Notes: generated by a model not told the origin, from the sequence alone. DNA of 38,857 nucleotides from Alphaproteobacteria bacterium (GCA_028822585.1 JAPKDL010000019.1:1-38857); one strand, 5' to 3'; positions 26,095 to 34,721 are shown, counted from the first letter of the stretch. Numbers and translations: made by a program.

Positions 26095-26700
26095 ATGAAA
26101 CTTTACACCACTGCTGTTGCGCCGAATCCGCGCCGTGTTTCGATATTTCTGGCGGAAAAAGGGATCGACATTCCTGTTGAAGAATTGAATCTTGGAAATC
26201 TGGAAAATCTGGCACCTGACTTCGTTGCAAAAAATCCCATGGGCCGGGTGCCGATGTTGGAAATGGATGATGGGACTTATCTTGCGGAATCCTTAGCGAT
26301 TTGCCGTTATTTTGAAGAAATTCAACCGGAACCACCCTTGTTTGGCGTCGGCGCTCAGAACAAAGCCGAGGTTGAAATGTGGAACCGGCGCATGGAGTTC
26401 GAAGTCCTCGGGATGATTTCCCAGTGCTTTCGCAACACCCACCCCTATTGGGAGGGTAAAATTCCTCAGGTGAAAGAACACGGCGAACTTTGCCGCACGA
26501 CGGTGATGCAACGCATGGAATGGTTGGATTCGGAACTGGCCGACCGGGAATTCATCGCTGGAGACTGCTTTACGGTCGCTGATATTACCGCGCATACCGG
26601 ATTCGCATTGGGGCGTATTCCAAAAATTCGTATTGCCGAGGATCAGAAAAACCTGCAACGGTGGTACGACGATGTCGCCGCCCGCCCCAGCGTATCGTAA
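26095..26700 (+). CDS. Glutathione S-transferase family protein
   Basis: A 201-residue GST. The thioredoxin-like domain (about 1-80) begins MKLYTTAVAPNPRRVSIFLA, contains the cis-Pro in GRVPMLEMDDG, and has the glutathione-binding ES in LAESLAICRYFE. The helical domain follows, with DREFIAGDCFTVADITAH matching the N-capping box of GST helix 6. The N-terminal candidate residues are T5/T6 and S17 rather than a clear Tyr, as in many bacterial classes. It starts a plus-strand run followed closely by an alpha/beta hydrolase (15 bases) and a GGT-like gene, so processing of a glutathione adduct is a reasonable inference. The endogenous substrate is unknown. Confidence 0.9.
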   Translation: MKLYTTAVAPNPRRVSIFLAEKGIDIPVEELNLGNLENLAPDFVAKNPMGRVPMLEMDDGTYLAESLAICRYFEEIQPEPPLFGVGAQNKAEVEMWNRRMEFEVLGMISQCFRNTHPYWEGKIPQVKEHGELCRTTVMQRMEWLDSELADREFIAGDCFTVADITAHTGFALGRIPKIRIAEDQKNLQRWYDDVAARPSVS

Positions 26701-26715
26701 AGAGAGGAGTGTCCA

Positions 26716-27597
26716 ATGGCTTTCGCCACAGCCGATGACGGTGTAAATCTTTATTATGAGGAAAGTGGGTCGGGCGTTCCGATTCTGCTCATTCATGAAT
26801 TTGCGGACGATATCCGCGGCTGGGAACCACAAATTGCGCATTTTGGCCGATGGTACCGCTGCATAGCCTATAACGCGCGGGGATTTCCGCCCTCCGATGT
26901 ACCCGGTGCCGTCAGCGATTATTCGCAGATGCGCGCGGTGAGTGACGCAATTACCGTTCTGGATCATCTCGGGATCGAAAAAGCGCATATTGTAGGGTTG
27001 TCCATGGGTGGATTTTGCGCCTTGCATTTTGGTCTGAACCACCCTGACCGGGCGTTGTCGCTGGTGGTTGGCGGCTGCGGGTATGGTGCCGAACCAGGCA
27101 AGAAAGACCAATTTCGCGCGGAAGCCTTGACGACCGCAAAATCGTTCGCCGAATTGGGAATGGACGAGACGTCGAAACGCTACAGCGTCGGGCCGACCCG
27201 CGTGCAGTTTCAAAACAAGGACCCGCGCGGATGGGAAGCCTTCGCCGCGCGATTGGCGTCCCATGACGCCACGGGATGTGAGCTGACCATGCGCGGCGTG
27301 CAGGCGGAACGTCCCTCCTTATACGATTTGGTGGATGATATGACGAAACTGACCGTGCCGACGCTGATCGTTTCCGGTGATGAGGACGAACCATGTCTTG
27401 ATCCGGGGCTGTTGATGAAGCGCACCATCGCAAGTTCAGCGCTGGTGCTATATCCGCGCACGGGCCACGCGTGCAATTTGGAGGAACCGGAATTGTTTAA
27501 TAAGTCGCTGCATGATTTTTTCACTGGCGTTGACCAGGGGCGTTGGGGAATGCGTGACCCTCGCTCGACGATTTCCGGTATAACCGGCATGAAATAA
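26716..27597 (+). CDS. Alpha/beta hydrolase
   Basis: A 293-residue alpha/beta hydrolase. The oxyanion region is ILLIHEFADDIRGWEPQ, where HE replaces the usual HG. The nucleophile elbow is VGLSMGGFCALH with the catalytic Ser. A likely acid lies in LIVSGDEDEPC and the catalytic His in TGHACNLEEPE. GAGGAGTG lies upstream of the ATG at 26716. It sits between the GST gene and the GGT-like gene with short spacing, supporting one operon. Ester, thioester or lactone hydrolysis all fit. The C-terminal 25 residues after the last helix are extra and uninformative. Confidence 0.87.
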   Translation: MAFATADDGVNLYYEESGSGVPILLIHEFADDIRGWEPQIAHFGRWYRCIAYNARGFPPSDVPGAVSDYSQMRAVSDAITVLDHLGIEKAHIVGLSMGGFCALHFGLNHPDRALSLVVGGCGYGAEPGKKDQFRAEALTTAKSFAELGMDETSKRYSVGPTRVQFQNKDPRGWEAFAARLASHDATGCELTMRGVQAERPSLYDLVDDMTKLTVPTLIVSGDEDEPCLDPGLLMKRTIASSALVLYPRTGHACNLEEPELFNKSLHDFFTGVDQGRWGMRDPRSTISGITGMK

Positions 27598-27603
27598 TCG
27601 GGC

Positions 27604-29145
27604 GTGCGAGTAAACTCGGCGGTGACCGCCAGCAGCCCGGAAGCGGCGGCGGCTGGTCTTGAAATTCTCCGGCGCGGCGGCAATGCGATTGACGCTGCCG
27701 TCGCCACGGCGCTAGCGTCCTGCGTCGCTGATCCGGCCAATGTGGGGTTGGGCGGGTATGGCGGTGAACTGGTCGTTCATGACGGGGCCGAGCGTTGCTG
27801 GTCGGTGTCCTTTAGCATGATTGCGCCGAAATCTGTGGATGCCAGCGCGGCCAACCCGGAAGCGGACAACCCGGTCTCTGACAATCAAGATCACAAAACA
27901 GTAGCCTATCCCGATCAAGGTCCAAGCGCTTCTGGTGCGCCTCTGGTGGTCGCTGGATTGTCGCGGGCGCTTGAATCGTTCGGCACAATGTCGTGGGCCC
28001 AGGTCAGCAACCGTGCAATCGTGTTGGCGCGCGACGGGGTGTCCACCACTGGCGCGACGGAACGAGCGCTTACGGCTTTACCCGATACATCCTTTCTCGA
28101 CGGGGTTTTTGACCTCGCGACACCTGGGCGGCTCCGCCAACCGGCGTTGGCGCGGACATTGGGCGATATGGCGATGTATGGGCCGGATTGGTTCTACGAA
28201 GGCCCAATTGGCGCCGCTGCTTCTGCCTCTTTTGCCGAATCCGGCGTGTCCTTAACACCATCGGAATGGATCGATTCGCTGGACCGAGTCGAGATGGTGC
28301 ATGCAACCTATTATGACTTGGGCCATTGGCGCATATTCTCGGCACCGTTACGCACCAGCGGCGCGCCTTGCCTACACGCGACCCTGCGCGCCATGCAAAT
28401 TATTGCGGATGAACAGGACTTTGAATCGAGTGTGGGCCTCGCCGGATTGGCGCAAAAAATGTCGTCCATCTGGCAGTATCGGTTTTCGGCGCCGGAACGA
28501 AACTCTCTGACCCAGGAAACCTTGGCGGATTGGGTGGACGCCGCCGTGTCCTATGATACCGGCGTCACGCGATTGACACCGGCGACCGGACACACCGCAC
28601 ATATTAATGTGGTTGATGCCACCGGCATAACCGTGGCGTTGACCTTGTCCCAAGGGCCTAAATGGTTTGGTGCCCGGTGGGTGATTCCGGAGACAGGCGT
28701 TCTCATGAATAACGGCATGCATTTATTCCGCTGGGAACGACCGGTGGTGCGCCGGGGATTGCACTACGCCCTGACCAATTTGGCACCGGTTGTGGCGGTG
28801 GAATCCGGTGGCGCCAGGGTCGCTGCGGGCGCTCCCGGCGCGCGGCGCATCCCGTCGAATGTTGCGTTGGCCTTGGGGCGCCATATCCTTAATGGCATGG
28901 ACCTGGATCAAGCGGTCGCTGCCGGCCGGGTTCATGCCGAAGATGCGTTGGTCAGTGCGTATGAAAGCGGACGTCTGGAAGCCGGGATAGACCGGGAACT
29001 GTTGCGCGTCTTTCCCCAAATTGATGGCGATGACGATGCCTTCTGCACCGGTCCGTTAACAGTGCTGTCCCGCAACCGGGACGGCATGGTCGCGCTGGGA
29101 CTGGACGACCGGGTAGCCCCCGGCTTTGGCGAGGTGTTGGCGTAG
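27604..29145 (+). CDS. Gamma-glutamyltransferase family protein (copy 1)
   Basis: A 513-residue Ntn-hydrolase of the GGT family, starting at a GTG six bases after the hydrolase stop. The N-terminus (TASSPEAAAAGLEILRRGGN then AIDAAVATALASCVADPANV) is the standard GGT large-subunit entry. No signal peptide is seen, so it should be cytoplasmic. The processing threonine is T331 in GHTAHINVVD, equivalent to the TTH that begins the E. coli small subunit. LMNNGMHLF and GAPGARRIPSNVALALG follow in the normal order, though the usual GSPGG is GAPGA. GGTs cleave or transfer the gamma-glutamyl group of glutathione; short cytosolic members include acylases and oxamate amidohydrolases. Its exact reaction is therefore open. 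Confidence 0.87.
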   Translation: MRVNSAVTASSPEAAAAGLEILRRGGNAIDAAVATALASCVADPANVGLGGYGGELVVHDGAERCWSVSFSMIAPKSVDASAANPEADNPVSDNQDHKTVAYPDQGPSASGAPLVVAGLSRALESFGTMSWAQVSNRAIVLARDGVSTTGATERALTALPDTSFLDGVFDLATPGRLRQPALARTLGDMAMYGPDWFYEGPIGAAASASFAESGVSLTPSEWIDSLDRVEMVHATYYDLGHWRIFSAPLRTSGAPCLHATLRAMQIIADEQDFESSVGLAGLAQKMSSIWQYRFSAPERNSLTQETLADWVDAAVSYDTGVTRLTPATGHTAHINVVDATGITVALTLSQGPKWFGARWVIPETGVLMNNGMHLFRWERPVVRRGLHYALTNLAPVVAVESGGARVAAGAPGARRIPSNVALALGRHILNGMDLDQAVAAGRVHAEDALVSAYESGRLEAGIDRELLRVFPQIDGDDDAFCTGPLTVLSRNRDGMVALGLDDRVAPGFGEVLA

Positions 29146-29257
29146 CCACGAAAAAGGCACGCCGCAACCGGAGCAAGCCTTTCCGTATTTAACTGAATGG
29201 GGCGTTAGAAGCCCGCAGTGTATTTTTTGTTGCCATTAAAGCTCATAATTTTGCCGC

Positions 29258-29440
29258 TCAAGAGGATTTGGACCGGGACTTTGACAGCCTTGACGTTTTA
29301 GCGCCGATCACCTTACCGTGCCCCGGCACCGGCAACACATGACCAGTGTGCTCCCGCGACTGTCAAACCAAATCTGGGTCGATTAGACCCTTCAGCAAGA
29401 CTGCGCCGTCATACTGCTAGGCGCGAATTTCTGCTTTCAT
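29258..29440 (-). pseudogene. Decayed ORF, possibly the N-terminus of a phytanoyl-CoA dioxygenase-like protein
   Basis: From the ATG at 29440 the minus strand reads MKAEIRA, a TAG, QYDGAVLLKGLIDPDLV, a TGA, then SREHTGHVLPVPGHGKV. The middle block resembles the 'DGAV.L.G..D...V' N-terminus of PhyH-type Fe(II)/2-oxoglutarate dioxygenases. It starts 24 bases after the VOC gene stop on the same strand. Two nonsense codons in about 26 codons and the absence of any later PhyH metal motif show a dead fragment. The family call is tentative. Other bases in 29146-29463 show no feature. Confidence 0.4.
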
Positions 29441-29463
29441 AACGTCCCGTATTGGCCCTTGGG

Positions 29464-29862
29464 TCAATCATTGCTGCCCCAGGAATTTGTCGCATAGTCA
29501 TTTGTCACGATGTCGAAGACGACGCCGTTAGGATCCAGGAATTTAACTTCGGTGTCCGATTCGGGCGCGCCAGGTAGGCGCATGTGGTAGGCGCCGCCAT
29601 TGGATTCGATGGCCTTTGTGGAGTCGCCAATATCATCGACGACGAATCCCATGTGGTGAAGGCCGTGGAAATCCTTGCCGCGTTTGTCACCCGCCTGTTT
29701 ATCGGTTTTGAATTTCAAAATCGCCAGGCTGACCACGCCGTCGGAAAGGATGATGGCGATATCTGACTCGCGCGCCCGAATCATGTCAAAGGTTTCTTCA
29801 TAAAACGCCGCCGCTTTTTCCAGATCAGGGACGGTGATAGCGATATGGCGAAGTTTGGACAT
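29464..29862 (-). CDS. VOC (glyoxalase/bleomycin-resistance/dioxygenase) family protein
   Basis: A 132-residue vicinal-oxygen-chelate protein. With the ATG at 29862 it has GGGAGAC upstream; a TTG at 29877 is in frame but unlikely. The two beta-alpha-beta-beta-beta modules are visible: RHIAITVPDLEKAAAFYEET first and LHHMGFVVDDIGDSTKAIES second. Candidate metal ligands are H6 in the first module, the His in LHHMGF, and Glu near TEVKFLDPNG. The end VFDIVTNDY is typical. Lactoylglutathione lyase activity is possible given other glutathione genes nearby, but VOC proteins cover many reactions. Confidence 0.88.
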   Translation of the reverse strand: MSKLRHIAITVPDLEKAAAFYEETFDMIRARESDIAIILSDGVVSLAILKFKTDKQAGDKRGKDFHGLHHMGFVVDDIGDSTKAIESNGGAYHMRLPGAPESDTEVKFLDPNGVVFDIVTNDYATNSWGSND

Positions 29863-29937
29863 GGCGGTGTCTCCCAATTAAATGCATTTCAATAGATGAT
29901 CGTGGGCGGTTGGGCGTCACGCTGTCAAGGAGCACTG

Positions 29938-30162
29938 CTACTGTGGCAATAACATGTCGACGATGATTTGAATAAGCTCGACGAAAGCCTTCATCATTAA
30001 CCCACCGAACGCGCCCAATCCCACTGCGGCAATGAGCCAGCCCCAATGCAGGGCACAGAAAACCATAATGGCTATCGTTGTCGCAATGGGCACCAATGCC
30101 GTCAACACAGTGACCCATTTGCCGTGTTTCACCATAAAGGCGACCGCCGGATAGTTTTCCAT
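29938..30162 (-). CDS. Small membrane protein of unknown function
   Basis: A 74-residue protein. It has a polar N-terminus (MENYPAVAFMVKHGKW), then two or three hydrophobic segments: VTVLTALVPIATTIAIMVFC and LIAAVGLGAFGGLMMKAF, with a weaker IIVDMLLPQ end. AAGGAT lies about nine bases before the ATG at 30162. It lies 75 bases upstream of the VOC gene on the same strand and diverges from the TauD-family gene, sharing its promoter gap. No motif gives a function. Composition and the ribosome binding site make it a credible gene. Confidence 0.65.
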   Translation of the reverse strand: MENYPAVAFMVKHGKWVTVLTALVPIATTIAIMVFCALHWGWLIAAVGLGAFGGLMMKAFVELIQIIVDMLLPQ

Positions 30163-30228
30163 GTGTCTTGATCCTTGCGCCGATATTTCGCATCATAACG
30201 TCATGCGTGAATTATGAAGGAGCTTGTT

Positions 30229-31299
30229 ATGGAAAGCCAATCCTCGGAAAGCTCACTGCAAAGTCGACAACCGTTAGTCGGCCCTGACGTGTGGCGGGGG
30301 GCAGATCTGCCAAACCTTTCGGGCTGGCGGCGACCCTTGGCGGACTCCGAAATTGCCGAACTCGACGCAGCGTTGCGGCATACGCAGGCGCATTGTGCGG
30401 ATTGGCAAGACATTACGGTGGAAAAGTTTAGACTTGATGGGTTTGCAGACATATTGGCCGAAGTGCGGGATGATTTGGAAAATGGCCGCGGCATCGTAAA
30501 ATTTTCAGGCCTTCCGGTGGAACGGTACAGCGAAGACGAACGCCGCCGTATTTTTTTTGGCATTGGCACGCATCTGGGCGTGCCGGTTCATCAGAGCGTG
30601 GGCGGCGAATTGATGGGCGATATTTGCGATGAAGGTGTTGCGGCCGCTCGGCGTGGAGCGCTGACGGATGATGGCGACGGGCAGGCGTTTCTTTCATCGC
30701 GTGCACGGGCGCAAACGACAGCGTTGCTCCGCTTTCACACCGATCGCACCGATGTGGCGGCGCTGCTGTGTATTAGACCCTCCGAAATTGGCGGCGTCAG
30801 CAAGGTCGTCAGTACGCAGGCGATCTATAACGAAATATTGGCGCGTCGCCCGGATTTGCTAGAGGTGTTGCATCAGGACTTCAACCGCTCGCTGCTGGGA
30901 CAGGAAACCGACGGCGGCGAGATTATCCATGCAATGCCAGTGTTCTGTTGGCGTGATGGCAAATTCACCAGCTATTACTCACGTACCTATTTGGAAGCTG
31001 CCGAGAAAATTGACGGCGTCTCGCCCATGACCGATATTCAAATCGAAGCTCTCGACATGCTGGGTGAGGTGGCGGAAGAACTCAGCTACAAAATGCATTT
31101 TCAACCCGGCGACATGCAATTCATCAACAATCACGTCACTTACCACGCCCGCACGACCTTTGAGGATACAGAGGGCGAGGGCCGTTTATTATACCGCTTA
31201 TGGCTGTCGATGTCGAATGGGCGTGCGTTGCCAGAAAGTTTTCGGATTTTGTGGGGAAACATTGAAACAGGCCCCGTCCGTGGCGGCATCGAACAATAG
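30229..31299 (+). CDS. TauD/TfdA family Fe(II)/2-oxoglutarate-dependent dioxygenase
   Basis: A 356-residue dioxygenase. The ATG at 30229 has AAGGAG seven bases upstream; an ATG at 30214 is in frame but would place that site inside the gene. The iron facial triad is H170-x-D172 (LRFHTDRTDV) with the distal His in NHVTYHARTTFED (most likely H306), and the Arg of RLLYRLW would bind 2-oxoglutarate. The N-terminal 80 residues and the FSGLPVERYSEDERRRIFFG helix resemble the TfdA-like branch that includes clavaminate synthase-type enzymes. Substrate is unknown. A decayed TauD gene lies convergent to it, so two dioxygenases once stood tail to tail. Confidence 0.88.
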   Translation: MESQSSESSLQSRQPLVGPDVWRGADLPNLSGWRRPLADSEIAELDAALRHTQAHCADWQDITVEKFRLDGFADILAEVRDDLENGRGIVKFSGLPVERYSEDERRRIFFGIGTHLGVPVHQSVGGELMGDICDEGVAAARRGALTDDGDGQAFLSSRARAQTTALLRFHTDRTDVAALLCIRPSEIGGVSKVVSTQAIYNEILARRPDLLEVLHQDFNRSLLGQETDGGEIIHAMPVFCWRDGKFTSYYSRTYLEAAEKIDGVSPMTDIQIEALDMLGEVAEELSYKMHFQPGDMQFINNHVTYHARTTFEDTEGEGRLLYRLWLSMSNGRALPESFRILWGNIETGPVRGGIEQ

Positions 31300-31320
31300 C
31301 CGATCGCGTAAGAATTTACG

Positions 31321-31500
31321 CTAAACCGGTTGGTCGCCCTTTAAGGTGATGCGGCGCATACGGTGGCGTTTGCCGTGGTCGTCGTCGATGGCGTTGCGCA
31401 GGACGCAGCGATTGTCTCAAAATGTGACGGAAGTTTCACGCTAGCGGAAGCAGCAGATGAATTCCGACTTGGTCGCATGGGCGATCAAAAAAGTCAGCAA
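31321..31500 (-). pseudogene. C-terminal remnant of a second TauD/TfdA dioxygenase
   Basis: Sixty codons in one minus-strand frame give LLTFLIAHATKSEFIC, CFR, a TAG, RETSVTF, a TGA, DNRCVLRNAIDDDHGKRHRM and RRITLKGDQPV. This is the familiar TauD C-terminus, where the two stop positions (31441-31443 and 31417-31419) both normally hold Trp (FRW and FWDNR). G-to-A changes in TGG explain both. Upstream of 31500 the frame breaks and I cannot follow the gene, so the iron-binding HxD is lost. It is not the same sequence as the intact TauD-family gene that it faces. Confidence 0.8.
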
Positions 31501-31841
31501 CGGTTAGCTTTTCGCTGACACGTAGTCCTGCTTGTTCATCGCATACTGTTGAAGCTGCTATATGAGCCTGCCGCCGAGGTTGGACCCGGCAATCTTGCGG
31601 CCTGCATTCGGCCGACTTACTCTGTGGGGGTGCGAGGGCCGCGATCATTGCTTGGGTCATGGTCCGGTCCGATTGGTGCGTCCGATTGGCGGTAAGGTAA
31701 CGCCTAACCCCGAGCCCAGTAATTGTTTTGACCCTGGGCATTGAATTTATTACTTTCGTGCGCCTCGTTTCTTTCGCCATTATATTTTGAATAGGGACCG
31801 CTGTGCCAAAACAGCGCGAATTTGTGGGGGGAGGGAAGTTT
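31501..31841. other. Spacer: lost 5' part of the dioxygenase remnant and promoter of the second GGT-like gene
   Basis: Upstream of the TauD remnant I find no further recognisable dioxygenase text. A minus-strand ORF crosses this stretch (31436-32023) but lacks family features and overlaps the GGT-like gene. The AT-rich part at 31730-31800 precedes the GGT-like gene and probably contains its promoter; no clear -35/-10 pair is evident. A strong G-rich ribosome binding site (GGGGGGAGGG) lies at about 31827-31836. Confidence 0.45.
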
Positions 31842-33452
31842 ATGACGCATGGAATGGTGAGCGCGCCGCAACCGGAAGCTGTTGATGCTGGACTGGACGT
31901 GCTTAAAGCGGGTGGAAATGTCATGGACGCGGCGATTGCCGCGGCTTTGGTGCAGACCGTTGTGGATCCGCAGATGTGTGGCGTTGCGGGGTTCGGGTCC
32001 ATGCAAATCTTTACCGCCGCCACGGGGGAACATGCGTTTATCGATTTCCATGGTCGCGCGCCTCTATCGACGCGATCCGATATGTGGGAATCGCTGGTGG
32101 TACGCGAATGCGATGACGGGTTTGGCTTCGTCCTTAAGGGCCAGGTGAACGAAACCGGTTACACTTCAATGACAACCCCATTGACCATCAAGGCCTTCGC
32201 CGAAGGGTTGGAACGGTTTGGGACGGGGTCGCTCGCCGATCTCATACAGCCCGCCATTGCGTATTGTGAAGATGGCTTCATCGTCCGTCCAAAGGTCAAT
32301 GGATTCTGGCATCAACCAGCCCAAGCCGGGCGGATCGCGCGTCTGCGTGTGGTGACGGATTTACCGGCGACTGCCAAAATATACACTAAGGCGGATGGGA
32401 GCCTATATAATGTCGGCGAGGTTTTGAAAAACCCTGATATGGGTCGCACCTACCGCCGGATCGCCGAGGCTGGGGTTGAGGATTTCTACACAGGAGACAT
32501 CGCGCGTGCCATTGATGCAGATATGCGGGCGAATGGGGGGCACATCACCCTGGCCGATCTGGCGGCGTGCGAGACTGAACATACAGCGCCGTTGATGAGC
32601 ACGTATCGTGGCTATGACGTTGCGACCAACCCGCCGCCAGGCGGGGGATTGATGGTCGTGGAAATGCTGAACATCCTCGAAAATTTTGATCTTGCTGGCA
32701 TGGGGCACAATTCACCGGCCTTCATCGCGACGGTGTCCGAAGCGATGAAGATCGCGACCGTCGATAAAGACCAGCGCATGGGCGACCCGCGCTTTGTGGA
32801 CATCCCCATGGATGAATTAATGTCCAAGGACTACGCTGCAGACATAGCGGCGCGTATCCGTAGCGGTGAGAAATTCCATGTGCCGCGCTTGAATTCCGGC
32901 GCGCCCGAAAGCAAGGAGACAACGCATATTTGTGTGGTGGACGACCGGGGCAATGTCGTCAATATGACCCATTCTCTGGGTTCGAGTTCCGGCGTCGTCA
33001 GCGATGGTCTGGGATTCATGTACAACAATTGCATGATGGTGTTCGATCCCCGGCCTGGAAACCCTGGCTCGCTGGCGCCGGGCAAGGCGCGGTTTACCGC
33101 CCTGTGTCCGACCATATTGCTCAAAGATGGAAAACCGATGTTGGTCTTGGGCGCGCCCGGCGGCACGACGATCACGATGGGTGTGTTACAGACCATCCTG
33201 AATGTGGTGGATTTTGGCATGAGCGCGCAAGAAGCGGTCTCCGCTCCCCGGTTTTGCGCCACCTCCGACACGATAGAAGTTACCAACCGTATCTTGCGTT
33301 CGACTGAACGAGAACTGCAGGCCGACGGTTATCCCACCATGCGCTATGCGGTGAGTTACGCGATGCCAATTGTGCACGCGATCCGGATTGTCGACGGTAA
33401 ATTGGATGGCGGTGCCGACCCTGCCGGGGACGGCATGGCGGCGCAAGTCTAG
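31842..33452 (+). CDS. Gamma-glutamyltransferase family protein (copy 2)
   Basis: A 536-residue GGT-family Ntn-hydrolase. The ATG at 31842 follows a strong GGGGGGAGGG site; the in-frame GTG at 31803 would bury it. The entry THGMVSAPQPEAVDAGLDVL, KAGGNVMDAAIAAALVQTVV, DPQMCGVAGFGSM is typical. The catalytic region is ESKETTHICVVDDRGNVVNM with nucleophile T360, followed by YNNCMMVFDPRPG and LGAPGGTTITMGVLQT. No signal peptide is seen, so it should be cytoplasmic. It differs clearly from the shorter GGT-like protein at 27604, so the two are not a recent duplication. Hydrolysis of a gamma-glutamyl or related amide bond is expected; glutathione is not proven as substrate. Confidence 0.89.
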   Translation: MTHGMVSAPQPEAVDAGLDVLKAGGNVMDAAIAAALVQTVVDPQMCGVAGFGSMQIFTAATGEHAFIDFHGRAPLSTRSDMWESLVVRECDDGFGFVLKGQVNETGYTSMTTPLTIKAFAEGLERFGTGSLADLIQPAIAYCEDGFIVRPKVNGFWHQPAQAGRIARLRVVTDLPATAKIYTKADGSLYNVGEVLKNPDMGRTYRRIAEAGVEDFYTGDIARAIDADMRANGGHITLADLAACETEHTAPLMSTYRGYDVATNPPPGGGLMVVEMLNILENFDLAGMGHNSPAFIATVSEAMKIATVDKDQRMGDPRFVDIPMDELMSKDYAADIAARIRSGEKFHVPRLNSGAPESKETTHICVVDDRGNVVNMTHSLGSSSGVVSDGLGFMYNNCMMVFDPRPGNPGSLAPGKARFTALCPTILLKDGKPMLVLGAPGGTTITMGVLQTILNVVDFGMSAQEAVSAPRFCATSDTIEVTNRILRSTERELQADGYPTMRYAVSYAMPIVHAIRIVDGKLDGGADPAGDGMAAQV

Positions 33453-33467
33453 CTTGTTGCGCTATCC

Positions 33468-34721
33468 TTAAACAACATTCCGGGGGACATCGCGGAACGG
33501 TCGGTCGGTGTCGATGCGGTGTTCTTTAGGCATTTTTAGCACGCGTTCCGAGATGATGTTCTTTTGAATTTCATCTGTCCCGCCCGCAATCGAAATGGCC
33601 GGGGTTGAAATCAGGACCTCTGCGATAACGCCGTCCATGGGGCTGTCGTCGCCGGTGAGCATGGAATCCGCGCCGCTGATCATAGTGTGCACACGGTTGG
33701 CAGCGCGGGCGACGTCGCTATTGGCGAGTTTGCCGATCGAGCCTTCCGGTCCCGGTTCATGTCCTTGCGCTTGTGCGACCCTGGCACGTTGTGCCGTCCA
33801 ATCCGCACAACGCGCCAAGGTTATCAATTTGGCGACTTCTTGCCGCACGACAGGATCGTTAATTTTTCCGGTTTCCCGGGCGCGTTGAAGCACGAGATCA
33901 ACCCGTCCCGCTCGTTGCGCGTACCAGGTGTACGGCGCCATCGCAACGGCGATTTCCTCGGCTTCTTCCTGATAGATTCGCTTCGGGCTTTCGGTTACCT
34001 TGACATTACGCTTCATGGAATCGGCACCGCGGCGTTCGTGCATCAAGGTGGTCGTGGCGATTTTCCAGCCGGCACCTTCTTCCTCCAGCATATATTCGGG
34101 CTCGATTTCGGCGTCGGTGAAGAAGACCTGGTTAAATGACGCGTGCCCGTTCATTTGGCGCAACGGCACGACTTCAACGCCGGGCTGGTGCATATTCAAG
34201 ATAAAAAAACTAAGGCCTTTGTGCTTGGGAACATCCCAATCTGTGCGAGCCAGCAACAATCCATAATCAGCGAGATGGGCACTAGTGGTCCAGACTTTCT
34301 GGCCATTAATCACCCATTTATTCCCCTTGAACTCGGCCCGGGTCGTCGCCCCCGCCAAATCGGAACCGCTGCCCGGCTCGCTGAACAATTGGCACCAGGT
34401 ATCCTCACCGGTCAGGCTGCGGCGCAGGTATTTCTCTCGAAGCATGTCGGTGCCGTGTGCTTGAAGCGTTGCGCCGGTCAGAATCGCAGCGCCTTTTTTC
34501 GCCGTGCCGACGGCCCCGACCCGCTTGAGTTCCTGATCCACGACTGGGATCAGACCCACTGGCAAGTCACGGCCAAACCACGCCTTCGGCCAGGCCGGCG
34601 AGCCCCAACCGGAACACGCCAGCCTATCCCGCCATTCGAACAGGCCAAGGTCTAGGTCCCAGCTGTCATCCAGCCACGCCCGTACGTCCGCGCGAACGCT
34701 CTCCGCCGTGAATTCGCTCAT
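33468..34721 (-). CDS. Acyl-CoA dehydrogenase family protein
   Basis: A 417-residue flavoprotein. The FAD-contacting block LFSEPGSGSDLAGATTRAEF and NGQKVWTTSAHLADYGLLLA, then KGLSFFILNM and the C-terminal AGGTDEIQKNIISERVLKMP, are all acyl-CoA dehydrogenase hallmarks. The first 60 residues, with DLGLFEWRDRLACSGWGSPAW, resemble the FadE-type branch that acts on steroid or branched-chain acyl-CoAs. It passes electrons to ETF in the usual alpha-beta oxidation of acyl-CoA. GGAG lies upstream of the ATG at 34721. No other beta-oxidation gene is adjacent; it converges on the second GGT-like gene with only 15 bases between stops. Confidence 0.92.
   Translation of the reverse strand: MSEFTAESVRADVRAWLDDSWDLDLGLFEWRDRLACSGWGSPAWPKAWFGRDLPVGLIPVVDQELKRVGAVGTAKKGAAILTGATLQAHGTDMLREKYLRRSLTGEDTWCQLFSEPGSGSDLAGATTRAEFKGNKWVINGQKVWTTSAHLADYGLLLARTDWDVPKHKGLSFFILNMHQPGVEVVPLRQMNGHASFNQVFFTDAEIEPEYMLEEEGAGWKIATTTLMHERRGADSMKRNVKVTESPKRIYQEEAEEIAVAMAPYTWYAQRAGRVDLVLQRARETGKINDPVVRQEVAKLITLARCADWTAQRARVAQAQGHEPGPEGSIGKLANSDVARAANRVHTMISGADSMLTGDDSPMDGVIAEVLISTPAISIAGGTDEIQKNIISERVLKMPKEHRIDTDRPFRDVPRNVV

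Noticed and set aside
26293-27264. A long minus-strand ORF of 323 codons opposite GST and hydrolase genes
   Set aside because: It is antisense to two clear family genes; its translation is Arg/His/Pro-rich shadow sequence.
31436-32023. A 195-codon minus-strand ORF
   Set aside because: It is antisense to the GGT-like gene at one end and covers the TauD remnant in a different frame at the other; no family signal.
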